Part shown: piece after piece, positions 1 through 8,372 of the stretch
How the letters are laid out: each line of letters starts with the position of its first letter
Position numbering within the stretch: position 1 is the stretch's first letter
NCBI GenBank assembly: GCA_021732605.1
Contig: JAKFUS010000022.1
Coordinates: 1-64,000, forward strand
DNA length: 64,000 nt
Direction: 5' to 3'
From: Betaproteobacteria bacterium
GTDB taxonomy: Bacteria > Pseudomonadota > Gammaproteobacteria > Burkholderiales > SG8-41
The notes under the pieces: generated by a model
The model's database searches: none
What the model was told of the DNA's origin: nothing
Seen by the model: the letters and a program-made list of their open reading frames with translations, nothing else
Translations under genes and position numbers: made by a program

Positions 1-119
1 GGATGGCCGCAAAAGGCCTAAAGTCTGCACCTCGACATTCAAATCGAGACCAGACAAAATCGCTCGTTTCCACATTCCAATCATCAACTTATAACCGTCT
101 CTCGTGAAAACGTTGGGAC

Positions 120-155
120 ACTACTGACCAGTTACCAGTTACCAATCACCAAGTC
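120..155 (-). repeat. Heptamer array (ACTGGTA type) after the cupin gene
   Basis: Directly past the cupin stop codon, reading on the minus strand, there are copies of the 7-bp units ATTGGTA, ACTGGTA and ACTGGTC. The same family recurs at six other sites in the window, always on the 3' side of a gene and in the same orientation relative to it. Confidence 0.75.
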
Positions 156-743
156 TCAGTGGCCCGCAGTACCAAAGTGCCCCTGCAGCGCCTCATCAAA
201 CTTGCCGTCGATCAGCACATACAACATCAGCACCGGTTTATCCGTGCGATTACTCCAGGCGTGATTGGTGCCGCGCTGGATCACGACGTCGCCTTCTTTC
301 AGCACGACATCCTGATCGTCGAGCAGCATGGTGACCTCACCCTTCAGCACCACGGCGTAATCGACGGTCTGCGTGCGATGCATGAAAGGATGCCGGCCTT
401 TGGCTGAACCGGCGGTGGTGGCGTTTTTATTGCCCATCGCTTCAAACACCGCTTTGGATTGCTCCGGTGTGATGTTGCGGATGGCTTCGGTCTCGGGTGC
501 GATCTCGCTGATGCGGAACACCGTGCCGCCGGGCAGGGGATGAATCTGCTTCGGGCCACCAGTCGGATCCGGTTCGGTCGCGTGCAGGATGTGTGGCGTG
601 GCGGCAGTTTTCCATAGATCGACAGAGATATGCCCCGGCCGCAGCGGGTTGCTGCGCACCGCGGGGGCGAGGCCGTCCTCGATGACGATGGCCTTGCCGT
701 TATCGTCGTGGCCGGTGACTACGCGGCGGATTTTTCCGTTCAT
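156..743 (-). CDS. Cupin domain protein
   Basis: A 195-aa single-domain cupin. Motif 1 is seen around HPFMHRTQTVDYAVVLKGE (about residues 126-144) and motif 2 around GDVVIQRGTNHAW (about 157-169), with histidines placed to hold a metal in the beta-barrel. The N-terminal half lacks a clear domain. I chose the ATG at 743 because an AGGAGAA ribosome-binding site lies 7 bp upstream; the longer TTG start at 767 has none. Cytoplasmic, no signal peptide. Substrate cannot be told; related cupins are dioxygenases or sugar/acid-binding proteins. The gene ends against a heptamer repeat array and is transcribed away from the amidase block. Confidence 0.85.
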   Translation of the reverse strand: MNGKIRRVVTGHDDNGKAIVIEDGLAPAVRSNPLRPGHISVDLWKTAATPHILHATEPDPTGGPKQIHPLPGGTVFRISEIAPETEAIRNITPEQSKAVFEAMGNKNATTAGSAKGRHPFMHRTQTVDYAVVLKGEVTMLLDDQDVVLKEGDVVIQRGTNHAWSNRTDKPVLMLYVLIDGKFDEALQGHFGTAGH

Positions 744-914
744 GTTGCAATTCTCCTGAGGAATCAAGACGCGAATTTAACCTAAACCCGGCGCATGTCG
801 AGTCCAATATGCGCGAACTTGCGAGAAAAGACGGGCGGCGGGTTATTCTCTCTCCGTAACGAATGCCGCCCGAAACGCTGCGCGGCAGGCATCCACATAC
901 GTTGATGGGTATCC

Positions 915-1127
915 ATGAATAAACTTTCCAAGGAAGACGCACTCGAGGCGCGCCGGCTCGCTGACCAGCTGGGTCTGTGCAAGCTGTCCGATCAGGATCT
1001 GATCAAGCTGCTCAATGCGGCCCGCGTAGCGAATGTCCGGCGCGACGCGCTCGACATCTCAGGCCTGACCCCCGCCGATGAGCCGGCGCTGGTGTTTCGA
1101 CTTCCGGCCACGGGGCAACCGCTGTGA
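915..1127 (+). CDS. Small AtzG/GatC-like partner of the following amidase
   Basis: A 70-aa protein with charged N-terminal helices and a tail rich in Pro, Asp and Glu ending EPALVFRLPATGQPL. Its stop codon overlaps the GTG start of the downstream amidase (GTGA, 4 bp), so the two are almost certainly translationally coupled. Small proteins of the AtzG/GatC type occupy exactly this place beside AS-family amidases such as AtzE and stabilise them as a subunit; the assignment here rests on size, helical character, the EPA-x-VF tail and the overlap, not on a strong sequence match. No convincing Shine-Dalgarno sequence is seen before the ATG. Confidence 0.6.
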   Translation: MNKLSKEDALEARRLADQLGLCKLSDQDLIKLLNAARVANVRRDALDISGLTPADEPALVFRLPATGQPL

Positions 1128-2521
1128 GTGACCTGGCCTATCTGTCGATCGCGGAAGGCTCGGTGCTGATCCGCGATAAAAAACTCTCTCCGGTCGAATG
1201 GACGCAGGCGCTCATCGCCCGCGTCGGGCAATACGACGGCCGGCTCAATGCCTTCCTGCGTTTTATGCCAGAGAACACGCTCAGCGACGCCCGCCGTGCC
1301 GAAGCCGAGATCAGCGCGGGCTATTGGCGCGGCCCGCTGCATGGCGTGCCTTATGGACTGAAAGACATCATCGATTACGCAGGATTGCCGACCACCGCGC
1401 ACTCCGCGATCCTGAAGGACAACATCGCGACCGCCGACGCCTTCGTCACCCAGCGGCTGCGCGCTGCCGGCGCCGTCTTCATGGGCAAACTCTCCACCCA
1501 CGAATTCGCCATCGGCGGGCCCTGTTTCGATCTGCCGTGGCCGCCCGCACGGAACCCCTGGAACCGCGACTATTTCTGCGGCGGTTCATCCAGCGGCTCC
1601 GGCGTCGCCACCGCTGCCGGCTTCGTGCCTTTCGCCATCGGAACCGACACCGGCGGCTCCATACGCAATCCATCCACCATGTGCGGCGTCACCGGCATCA
1701 AACCCACGTACGGTCTGGTCAGCCGCCGTGGCGTATTTCCGCTTGCGTTTTCGCTGGATCATGTCGGGCCGCTGACGCGCACCGTGCACGACAACGCCAC
1801 CGTGCTCAATGTGCTGGCGGGGCATGACGGCCTCGATCCGGGCAGCATTGCCCGGTCCGGCGTCGATTACACCGCGCAGATCAAAAAAGGCCTGAAGGGC
1901 GTGCGCATCGGATGGCTCAAACATTTTTACCACGACGACATCAAGGCCGACCCGCAGATGGGCGCAGCTGTCGATGCAGCGGTGCTCAAAATGCAGGAAC
2001 TCGGCGCGCAGGTGACCGTGGTCAAAACCGTCCCGCTCAGCCAGTTCCAGGCCTGCAACCGCATCATCATGCGCTCCGAGTCGTATGCCATCCACCAGAA
2101 ATGGCTGCGCGAAAGGCCGCAGGATTACGGCGACATCACGCGCCAGCGCTTCCTGTACGGTGCGATGTACAGTGCCAGTGACTACATCAATGCACTGCGC
2201 ATGCGCAGTAAATTCACCGCGGATTTCCATGCGCTGTTCAATGACGTTGATGTCATCGTTACCGCGAGCGCACACGACCCGGCCTGCCGCATCGATGACC
2301 ACGAAGCCTGCGAATTCATCTACAGCCGCCAGGCGCGCGCGCCCTTTAATGTCACCGGCAGTCCGGCCATTGCGGTGCCGGCCGGTTTCAGCAGGGAAGG
2401 CCTGCCGCTGGGCATCCAGATCGTCGCGGCGCCCTATAACGAGGCGGCGGTGTATCGTGTTGGTGCGGCTTATGAAGCAGCAACGGCGTGGACGGCGCAG
2501 CATCCGGTGCTTCCGGCCTGA
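1124..2521 (+). CDS. Amidase, amidase-signature (AS) family
   Basis: 465-aa amidase with the complete AS catalytic triad: Lys80 in GLKDII, cis-Ser155 in the GGSSSGSG loop and nucleophile Ser179 in TDTGGSIR, spaced 24 residues apart as in the family. It hydrolyses a carboxamide or ureido bond; the substrate is unknown. The start is the GTG that overlaps the stop of the 70-aa partner. A Bug receptor and a second amidase follow on the same strand, so a role in uptake and hydrolysis of an amide or ureide-type compound is inferred. No signal peptide. Confidence 0.9.
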   Translation: MSDLAYLSIAEGSVLIRDKKLSPVEWTQALIARVGQYDGRLNAFLRFMPENTLSDARRAEAEISAGYWRGPLHGVPYGLKDIIDYAGLPTTAHSAILKDNIATADAFVTQRLRAAGAVFMGKLSTHEFAIGGPCFDLPWPPARNPWNRDYFCGGSSSGSGVATAAGFVPFAIGTDTGGSIRNPSTMCGVTGIKPTYGLVSRRGVFPLAFSLDHVGPLTRTVHDNATVLNVLAGHDGLDPGSIARSGVDYTAQIKKGLKGVRIGWLKHFYHDDIKADPQMGAAVDAAVLKMQELGAQVTVVKTVPLSQFQACNRIIMRSESYAIHQKWLRERPQDYGDITRQRFLYGAMYSASDYINALRMRSKFTADFHALFNDVDVIVTASAHDPACRIDDHEACEFIYSRQARAPFNVTGSPAIAVPAGFSREGLPLGIQIVAAPYNEAAVYRVGAAYEAATAWTAQHPVLPA

Positions 2522-2689
2522 GCCGGCCCTCCAAACAAGTCATCAACAATAAAAAACTAAACAAACAAAGCAACAGTAGTGGCAGGACTGATTCTTGCAA
2601 TGAGAGATTCTTGCAATAAGAGACAGGTTAAAAACGGGTGCCGGCATCAACGGCGCACCTATGCAATCCTGAAAAAAAACGGAGACCAC

Positions 2690-3664
2690 ATGAAAGCAGT
2701 TGCAAAAGGTGGGTTGGCGGGTGCAATTTTCGTTGCGGTGACAGTCGCGTTTACGAGCCTGAGTGCCGGCGCGGCATGGCCCGAGCGGCCCGTGCGTATC
2801 GTCGTGCCCTGGGCACCCGGCGGCAGCACCGACATCGTCACCCGCATACTCGCGGCCGACCTGACCAAGCGCCTCGGACAGCAGTTCATCGTCGAGAATC
2901 GCGCCGGGGCCGGCGCCATTGTCGGCATGCAGTTCACCGCGCAGCAGCCGCCTGACGGCGGCACCTTTTTGCTGACATCGACGGGTTACGGTTTCCTGAT
3001 CAACAAAAACTCGAATATCGACCTCGTCAATTCCTTTGCCTCGGTTGCCATGATCGGATTCTCCGACAGCGCGCTGGTCGTCCATCCGTACCTCCCGGTG
3101 AACTCCGTAAAAGAATTCATAGCTCTGGCCAAAAAGCGCCCCGGCGAAATCATGTATTCCTCCTCCGGCGTGGGCGGTTTTCCGCACATGAGTACCGAAC
3201 TCTTTAAGCTGATGGCCGGAATCAACCTGACGCACGTGCCGTTCAAGGGCGGCGGCCCCGCCATCGCCGACACCGCGGCCGGGCACTCGCAGTTGCAGCT
3301 TGGCTCGATTCCGACCGTCATCGGCCAGGTTCGCGCCAAGCGCCTGAAAGCCATCGCCGTGGGTGGCCTCAAGCCCCATCCCTCATTGCCCGGTCTGCCG
3401 ACGATCAGCGAATCTGGAGTGCCCGGCTATGTGTCGCAGATTTGGTTTGGTGTGTTCGCGCCCAAGGCCACACCGCCGGCGATCATCTCTGCGATGCATG
3501 GCGGCGTCGGCAGTGCGCTGGAGAGCGCAGATACCATCAAGCGCCTCAATGAACAGGGTATCGACGTCAATAAGATGTCGAGCGCGGAATTCGCCAGGAT
3601 CATGGCCGCCGAGCAGGATAAATGGGCCAAGGTCATCAAGGCCGCAAACATCACCGGCGAATAA
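2690..3664 (+). CDS. Bug/TctC-family periplasmic solute receptor (copy 1)
   Basis: 324 aa. Signal peptide MKAVAKGGLAGAIFVAVTVA with cleavage near AGAA, then the family opening WPERPVRIVVPWAPGGSTD and a C-terminal helix ending VIKAANITGE. These receptors bind carboxylates or related anions in the periplasm and hand them to a TctAB-type permease. The ATG at 2690 is preceded by GGAG with 7-bp spacing; the reading frame is open further upstream but that part does not look like protein. It lies between two amidase genes, 46 bp before the second, suggesting an amide-bearing ligand. No membrane subunits are nearby. Confidence 0.92.
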   Translation: MKAVAKGGLAGAIFVAVTVAFTSLSAGAAWPERPVRIVVPWAPGGSTDIVTRILAADLTKRLGQQFIVENRAGAGAIVGMQFTAQQPPDGGTFLLTSTGYGFLINKNSNIDLVNSFASVAMIGFSDSALVVHPYLPVNSVKEFIALAKKRPGEIMYSSSGVGGFPHMSTELFKLMAGINLTHVPFKGGGPAIADTAAGHSQLQLGSIPTVIGQVRAKRLKAIAVGGLKPHPSLPGLPTISESGVPGYVSQIWFGVFAPKATPPAIISAMHGGVGSALESADTIKRLNEQGIDVNKMSSAEFARIMAAEQDKWAKVIKAANITGE

Positions 3665-3710
3665 TCAACGGAAATGAGCACTCGCAAATGAGCGCACAAG
3701 GACAATCCCG

Positions 3711-5024
3711 ATGCCCGGCGCATCAGACCTGATTCCACCGCAAACCGGACACCAGTTGCTGTCCGCCGCCGAAGCCAGCGCCGCGATCCATGCCGGCACA
3801 CTGACTTCGGAGGCGCTGGTCGCGGCCTGCCTCGAGCGCATCGCGCAGCGCGAGGACAACGTACAGGCCTGGGCATTTATCGATCCCGAACAGGCGCTGG
3901 CGCAGGCGAGGGTGCTCGACCGCGAGCCGCCGCGCTCCTGGCTGCATGGCATTCCGGTCGGCATCAAGGATGTCATCGACACCTGTGATATGCCGACCAG
4001 CTACGGATCACCGATCTACCCGGGCCATCGGCCCGCGGCCGATGCCGCCTGTATTGCGCAGATCCGCGAATTGGGCGGCGTGATCCTCGGCAAAACCGTA
4101 TCGACCGAATTCGCCACGCGCCATCCCAACAAGACGCGCAATCCGCATCGCCTCACACAAACACCGGGTGGCTCATCAAGCGGCTCGGGTGCTGCAGTGG
4201 CGGATTACATGGTGCCGCTGGCGCTGGGTACGCAGACTTCATCCTCCGTCATCCGGCCCGCCGCGTACTGCGGCGTCGTCGGTTACAAGCCGAGCTTTGG
4301 CCTGATCAATCGAGCGGGCCTCAAGTTTCTCGCAGAATCGCTAGACACCGTCGGCATCCTGTCGCGCACCGTCACCGATGCCGGCATGCTCGCCGCGTTG
4401 CTGTCCGGGCTGCCAGTCGGCCCGAATTCTTTCAAAGGCGACAAGGCGCCGCGTATCGGGCTGTGCCGCACACCTTGGTGGAGCGAAGCCTCGCCGTCCG
4501 TGCAACAGTCGCTGCTGCAATGCGCCGAGCGGTTTCGCAAAGCGGGCGCCACGGTGAGGGAAATCGAACTCCCGCCGGAGTTTGCCGAACTCAACGATGT
4601 GCAGATTCGGTTAAGCGCCTACGAATTTTTCCGCGCGCTGAGCCACGAACGCATCCGCCATCCGCAGCTGATCTCCGCCAGCCTGACACAGCGCATCGCC
4701 ATCGGCGGACAGGTGACACGGCAGCAGTACGAAGCCGCCGTTGCATTGACGAAACGCTGCCAGCGCTGGATGGAAGAAGCGATGTCCGGTTATGAACTGT
4801 TGATGGCGCCGAGCGCGCCCAGCGAAGCACCGGACATTGCCGGCACCGGCGAACCGACCTTCGGCTTGATGTGGACCCTGCTGCAGATGCCGTGCATGAC
4901 GCTGCCCTGCGGCTTCGGGCAGGCTGGCCTGCCGGTGGGTGTGCAACTCATCGCGGCCGGCGGCAACGATATCGGTCTTTATCGCGATGCGGCCTGGGCC
5001 GAGGCCCGGTTGAGCGGCCGCTGA
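3711..5024 (+). CDS. Amidase, AS family (second)
   Basis: 437-aa amidase. The triad is Lys86 (VGIKDVID), Ser155 (GGSSSGSG) and Ser179. The loop that carries the nucleophile reads TQTSSSVIRPAAYCG, with Ser-Ser where most members have Gly-Gly, but the spacing of the triad is kept, so I expect an active enzyme. It is not closely similar to the first amidase outside the signature, so this is not a tandem duplication. Starts at ATG 3711; ends just before a 118-bp palindromic element. Probably co-transcribed with the Bug receptor. Confidence 0.88.
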   Translation: MPGASDLIPPQTGHQLLSAAEASAAIHAGTLTSEALVAACLERIAQREDNVQAWAFIDPEQALAQARVLDREPPRSWLHGIPVGIKDVIDTCDMPTSYGSPIYPGHRPAADAACIAQIRELGGVILGKTVSTEFATRHPNKTRNPHRLTQTPGGSSSGSGAAVADYMVPLALGTQTSSSVIRPAAYCGVVGYKPSFGLINRAGLKFLAESLDTVGILSRTVTDAGMLAALLSGLPVGPNSFKGDKAPRIGLCRTPWWSEASPSVQQSLLQCAERFRKAGATVREIELPPEFAELNDVQIRLSAYEFFRALSHERIRHPQLISASLTQRIAIGGQVTRQQYEAAVALTKRCQRWMEEAMSGYELLMAPSAPSEAPDIAGTGEPTFGLMWTLLQMPCMTLPCGFGQAGLPVGVQLIAAGGNDIGLYRDAAWAEARLSGR

Positions 5025-5061
5025 ACGCCGCAGCCGTCGCAGCGCGATGACCCGCCAGCAG

Positions 5062-5178
5062 TAACCGTAGGGGGGAGGAAAGCAGTGCCCCCCAAGGGGA
5101 CTTCCTTCGGGGCGGATCCCGCCTTCGGTGATCACACTAAAACGGCGGGATGCTTTTTACTCCTCCCGCCCTACGGTG
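5062..5178. repeat. Palindromic ~118-bp element, copy A
   Basis: Outer arms: ACCGTAGGG...AAGCA on the left (5064-5084) matches the reverse complement of TGCTTTTTACTCCTCCCGCC plus CTACGGT on the right (5151-5176), with a few indels. Inside is the 25-bp core at 5087-5111 (starts GCCCCCCAAGGGGACTT) shared 24/25 with copy B at 8277-8301, and a nested inverted repeat ATCCCGCC (5116-5123) / GGCGGGAT (5144-5151). Looks like a non-autonomous palindromic element or a structured transcription stop after the amidase. Confidence 0.6.
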
Positions 5179-5184
5179 TTTGGA

Positions 5185-5397
5185 TTATTTGCGATCAGGT
5201 TTTGGTCGTTCAGCCTTGCCATCACGTGCCAAGTGTTCCAGCCAAGTGTGGACGTCTCTCGCGCTGTATTGCTCTCCGGTGTCGATCGCGTGATCGGCAA
5301 CCAGTGCATCCTTGATGAACTGGTTGTAATGATTTGCGCAATCCATCGGGTGCGCGCTAGATCCATGCTGCGATGTCTTGATGAAAGGTATCTTCAT
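5185..5397 (-). CDS. Small protein, possibly antitoxin-like
   Basis: 70-aa reading frame on the minus strand. The C-terminal part GEQYSARDVHTWLEHLARDG followed by a basic tail KAERPKPDRK resembles the end of small antitoxin/addiction proteins (short helix, then lysine-arginine tail), but I cannot name a family. It lies 76 bp downstream of and in the same direction as the HTH-nucleotidyltransferase gene. No good ribosome-binding site precedes the ATG. An opposite-strand frame of similar length exists but has no protein-like composition. Confidence 0.35.
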   Translation of the reverse strand: MKIPFIKTSQHGSSAHPMDCANHYNQFIKDALVADHAIDTGEQYSARDVHTWLEHLARDGKAERPKPDRK

Positions 5398-5473
5398 GAC
5401 GTGAGCTAGATTTGAACTCAGGGTAGTGACTTCAAGGATTTTATAACGCGCTCGGCATCATCGGCAGCGCATT

Positions 5474-6145
5474 TCAACCCGCGGAATAAAGCGTCATCAG
5501 CTCCGGCAGTATGGTTTTTCGCCGGAACGGATTGTCGAGGATTTCCGGTGTGGCGATATCAACCTTGCGGCCCCCGAACAGCGCAGAGAGTTCTTCCTTT
5601 AACGCAGGGATTTCGAGCAGCGATGCATCGCTGCCAGGTTCGAACTCGACCAGTAAATCCACATCGCTGGTTAGGCTCATCTCGTTACGCGCAGCGGAGC
5701 CGAACAGGCTCAGCTTGCGGATATGGTGTTTGCGGCATAGTGCCGCGAGCTGGCCGCGGGGAATGTGCAGCTTCTCGCGCGGTGCCACGCGATACGTTGC
5801 AACCGGGCTGTGCAGTACGCGGGCGTCCGGTGCGTGTGCTTGCGGCGCGGGCATGGCGGCATCCGCATCACGCAGCAATCCGGTGAGTGCTTCAAACGCC
5901 GGGCATGCAGGATTGGCGCGGTAATGCACCTGGCGACCCACTTCCTCGCGCAGCAACAGCCCGAGTTCCGTCAGCGTGCGCAGATCCCGATGCAACGATC
6001 CCGGCGAGGCGCCAGTCACGCGCGCGAGTTCACGAACATGCAGAGCGGCAACTGGCTGCAGCAGCAGGGTACGCAGCACCGCAGCGCGGGTATTGCCCAG
6101 CAGGAAATTGGTGACGGTGGTATTGACGGTATTGGCCATGAACAT
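5474..6145 (-). CDS. Winged-helix / nucleotidyltransferase (MNT) fusion protein
   Basis: 223 aa. Residues about 10-85 form a winged helix (AALHVRELARVTGASPGSLH, then a wing ending in YRANPACP). Residues about 125-220 form a minimal nucleotidyltransferase: LSLFGSAARNEMSLTSDVDL gives the GS-x(n)-D-x-D metal and nucleotide site, with a third acidic residue in KVDIATP. Such proteins are the antitoxin (AMPylating) half of MNT/HEPN systems, or stand-alone regulators. No HEPN gene is adjacent. The same architecture recurs at 11275-11871. A symmetric 40-bp palindrome lies directly before the start codon, consistent with autorepression. Confidence 0.8.
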   Translation of the reverse strand: MFMANTVNTTVTNFLLGNTRAAVLRTLLLQPVAALHVRELARVTGASPGSLHRDLRTLTELGLLLREEVGRQVHYRANPACPAFEALTGLLRDADAAMPAPQAHAPDARVLHSPVATYRVAPREKLHIPRGQLAALCRKHHIRKLSLFGSAARNEMSLTSDVDLLVEFEPGSDASLLEIPALKEELSALFGGRKVDIATPEILDNPFRRKTILPELMTLYSAG

Positions 6146-6149
6146 TTAT

Positions 6150-6189
6150 CGTTCTCTAAATTGCTTCAATTGTAGCAATAAAAAGAACG
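6150..6189 (-). promoter_or_regulatory. Nested 40-bp palindrome, likely operator of the HTH-MNT gene
   Basis: CGTTCT (6150-6155), 4 bp, ATTGCT (6160-6165), 8 bp, AGCAAT (6174-6179), 4 bp, AGAACG (6184-6189): both pairs are perfect inverted repeats around one centre. It begins 4 bp upstream of the ATG of the winged-helix protein. Confidence 0.55.
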
Positions 6190-6199
6190 AATGTAAGGG

Positions 6200-6241
6200 T
6201 ATATAACTATATGATTTTATTAAAATATTTTATTATTTTAT
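6200..6241 (-). repeat. AT-rich dispersed motif (copy 1)
   Basis: On the minus strand it reads AAAATATTTTAATAAAATCA followed by TATAGTTATAT. It is a member of the family AAAATATnAATAAAATCAAA-TACTTAT found at about eight intergenic places in this GC-rich window. Confidence 0.5.
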
Positions 6242-6401
6242 GCATGTCGCCAAGGACATGTATAGAAAATCCGATTTTCTATACATGTTGATGCTGACCT
6301 TCCAGCCCGAGCTTCCCCGGATTCTGCTGCGCTTTACTGCGGCAAGTCGCTAGAGGGATTAATGCGGCTTGCCGTAAAGTAACATAAAAGTTACCATAAA
6401 C

Positions 6402-6737
6402 ATGCCTGCCATTCGTGTCGTCGAATACCTCGACCTTCAAGGCAAATCGCCGTTTGCCCGGTGGTTCGAGGATCTCAATGCTGAAGCTGCGGCCAAGGTG
6501 ACGACGGCGCTCTATCGGTTGGCGCAGGGCAATTTCTCGAACGTTAAAGGTGTGGGTGGCGGCGTATTTGAATATCGAATCGATTTTGGCCCGGGTTACA
6601 GGATCTACTTTGGCAAAGACGGCGATACCGTGGTGATCCTGCTCGGTGGCAGCACGAAAAAACGGCAACAACTGGCGATTACGGCAGCAGTGGATGCCTG
6701 GATCGTCTGCAAGCGGCGCAAAAGCGAACAACGCTAG
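6402..6737 (+). CDS. HigB/RelE-type toxin (addiction module killer protein)
   Basis: 111 aa, the length of the Gp49-like/HigB killer family. Family features: N-terminal FARWFEDLNAEAAAKVTTAL, central YRIDFGPGYRIYFGKDG and C-terminal LLGGSTKKRQQLAI. These proteins are ribosome-dependent or free mRNA endonucleases that halt translation; basic and aromatic residues in the YRIYF...KK region form the active site. The antitoxin follows after 25 bp, so toxin-first order as in HigBA. Confidence 0.9.
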   Translation: MPAIRVVEYLDLQGKSPFARWFEDLNAEAAAKVTTALYRLAQGNFSNVKGVGGGVFEYRIDFGPGYRIYFGKDGDTVVILLGGSTKKRQQLAITAAVDAWIVCKRRKSEQR

Positions 6738-6762
6738 AAATGGAAACGACAGGGAAACGGCC

Positions 6763-7077
6763 ATGGCACTGACCCGGGATTTCAAAGAAACCGTATTTGC
6801 GCGCGCACAGAGCGACACAAAATACCGCGAAGCCCTGTTTACGGAGGCGATTAACGCCTACCTCGCGGGAGATACCGCTACCGGCAAGGCCATGCTGCGT
6901 GACCTGGTCAATGCAACGGTTGGTTTTGAGGGGCTGGCCGCGGAAGTGGGAGCCCCCAGCAAGAGCCTGCACCGCATGCTGGGCCCAAGCGGCAATCCCA
7001 GCACCGAGAATTTCTTCGGAATAGTCAGCGCCCTGCAAAAGAAAACCCGCGTAAAGCTGCGGGTGACTGCGGAGTAA
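6763..7077 (+). CDS. HigA-type antitoxin (addiction module antidote)
   Basis: 104 aa starting MALTRDFKETVFARAQSD, with a C-terminal helix-turn-helix-like region (LAAEVGAPSKSLHRMLGPSG) characteristic of the putative addiction module antidote family that accompanies Gp49-like killers. It neutralises the toxin and probably represses the operon. I use ATG 6763 because the frame before it overlaps the toxin gene and has no family similarity. Followed by the heptamer array shared with the convergent Bug receptor gene. Confidence 0.88.
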   Translation: MALTRDFKETVFARAQSDTKYREALFTEAINAYLAGDTATGKAMLRDLVNATVGFEGLAAEVGAPSKSLHRMLGPSGNPSTENFFGIVSALQKKTRVKLRVTAE

Positions 7078-7086
7078 CGTCCTCAC

Positions 7087-7211
7087 CCATCACCATTTAC
7101 CATTTACCATTTACCAGTTACCAGTTACCAGTCACCAGTGACCAATCACCAGTGACCAATCACCAGTGACCAATCACCAGTGACCAATCACCGAGTCACC
7201 TAATCACCTAG
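7087..7211 (-). repeat. Heptamer array between convergent genes
   Basis: About 17 units of 7 bp. On the minus strand they read ACTGGTG/ATTGGTC/ACTGGTA/AATGGTA, starting right after the stop of the Bug receptor gene at 7212. The middle has a higher-order 14-bp period (ACCAGTGACCAATC four times). It fills almost the whole gap between the HigA gene and the convergent receptor gene. Confidence 0.85.
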
Positions 7212-8195
7212 TTACTCAGGTTGATACCCCGCCAACTTAACCATCTCCGCAAACCGCACCAACTCCCCCTCAATAAACGCCGTGAACTCCTTGGGCGTAT
7301 TCGCCACCGGCGTCAGTTGCAGGCCCTCGATGCGTTCCACCACCTGCGGCACTTTGAGTGCGGCGGCGAATTCGCTGTGGAGTTTGGTGGTGATCTTCGC
7401 CGGCAGCTTGGCCGGGCCGAACACGCCGTACCAGCTCATGTTGTCGAGTGTGGCACCGGGCACGCCGGCTTCGGCAATGGTTGGCACATTGGGCATGAAA
7501 GGCGCGCGTTTGGGGCCGGTGTAGGCGAGGGGGCGGATGCGTTTGGCCTCAATCTGCGGCAGACCCAGCGGTGTGGTGATAAACATCACCTGGATCTCGC
7601 CGCCGACCAGCGCCGCTACGGCAGGGCCAGCGCCCTTGTACGGCACATGCACCATGCGCGTCCCCGTGCGTGCGTTAAAGAGCTCGCCTGCCAGGTGCAG
7701 CGTATTGCCGGGGCCGGCCGAACCAAATGAAAGTTTGGACGCGGGATTCTTGCCCAGCGCCACCAGCTCCTGCACCGAATTCACCGGCACCTTGGGATGC
7801 ACCACCAGGAAATAACCGCCGCCCGAGGCGACATTGGTGATCGGCGTGAAATCGCGGCGCGCGTCGTAGGGAAGTTTTTTCTGGGTGAAAGGATTGGTCG
7901 CGAACGAGGCCGAAGTCAGCAGCAGTGTGTAACCGTCAGGCGAGCTTTTGGCTGTCAGGTCGGCGCCGATGATGCCGTTGGCGCCGGGGCGGTTGTCGAC
8001 GATGAACTGCTGCCCGATTTGCGTCGAGACCTGCGCTGCCACCAGCCGCGCCACGGTATCCGGCGCGCCGGGGCCGAAGCCGACGATCAGGCGCACGGGG
8101 CGGGTGGGGTAGTTGTCCGCGGACTGTGCAGCGGCGAGGGCGGAGGTGCCGAGGGCGAGTGCGGCGAGGCTGAGCGTTATGAGGCGAGTGAACAT
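7212..8195 (-). CDS. Bug/TctC-family periplasmic solute receptor (copy 2)
   Basis: 327 aa with signal peptide [20 protein letters not shown] and cleavage near AAAQS. The usual PGG of the ligand-binding loop is replaced by PGAPD ([16 protein letters not shown]), so the pocket may differ from its neighbours. C-terminus [16 protein letters not shown] lies upstream of the ATG. A single-gene unit: convergent with higBA on one side and followed upstream by palindromic element B, so no catabolic neighbour indicates its ligand. Confidence 0.92.
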   Translation of the reverse strand: MFTRLITLSLAALALGTSALAAAQSADNYPTRPVRLIVGFGPGAPDTVARLVAAQVSTQIGQQFIVDNRPGANGIIGADLTAKSSPDGYTLLLTSASFATNPFTQKKLPYDARRDFTPITNVASGGGYFLVVHPKVPVNSVQELVALGKNPASKLSFGSAGPGNTLHLAGELFNARTGTRMVHVPYKGAGPAVAALVGGEIQVMFITTPLGLPQIEAKRIRPLAYTGPKRAPFMPNVPTIAEAGVPGATLDNMSWYGVFGPAKLPAKITTKLHSEFAAALKVPQVVERIEGLQLTPVANTPKEFTAFIEGELVRFAEMVKLAGYQPE

Positions 8196-8252
8196 GCGTT
8201 CCTCCGGATGTTGTTGTAGTTACTAGAAGGAGAGATTTTAGCAAGAGCAGTT

Positions 8253-8372
8253 GTAGCCCGGATGGAATCCGGGTTCGCCCCCCAAGGGGACTTGCTTCGG
8301 GCGCGAGCGAACGGGTATGCCGGCATGATCACAAACTGCAACGACTCATCCCCCGGATTCCATCCGGGCTAC
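8253..8372. repeat. Palindromic 120-bp element, copy B
   Basis: Perfect 21-bp terminal inverted repeats at 8253-8273 (GTAGCCCGGATGGAATCCGG + G) and 8352-8372. Inside, the 25-bp core at 8277-8301 differs by one base from copy A (5087-5111). GATCACA also occurs in both. The right arm contains the TAG stop codon of the AbiEii-like gene (8369-8371), so the element replaced or joined the end of that gene. GTAGCCCGGAT-type palindromes are common dispersed repeats in proteobacteria. Confidence 0.75.

Noticed and set aside
5128-5409. 93-codon plus-strand frame MITLKRRDAFYSSRPTVF...
   Set aside because: Begins inside palindromic element A and lacks a ribosome-binding site; the opposite frame looks slightly more protein-like.
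7087-7211. CRISPR array
   Set aside because: The repeat unit is 7 bp without spacers, and no cas gene is present.
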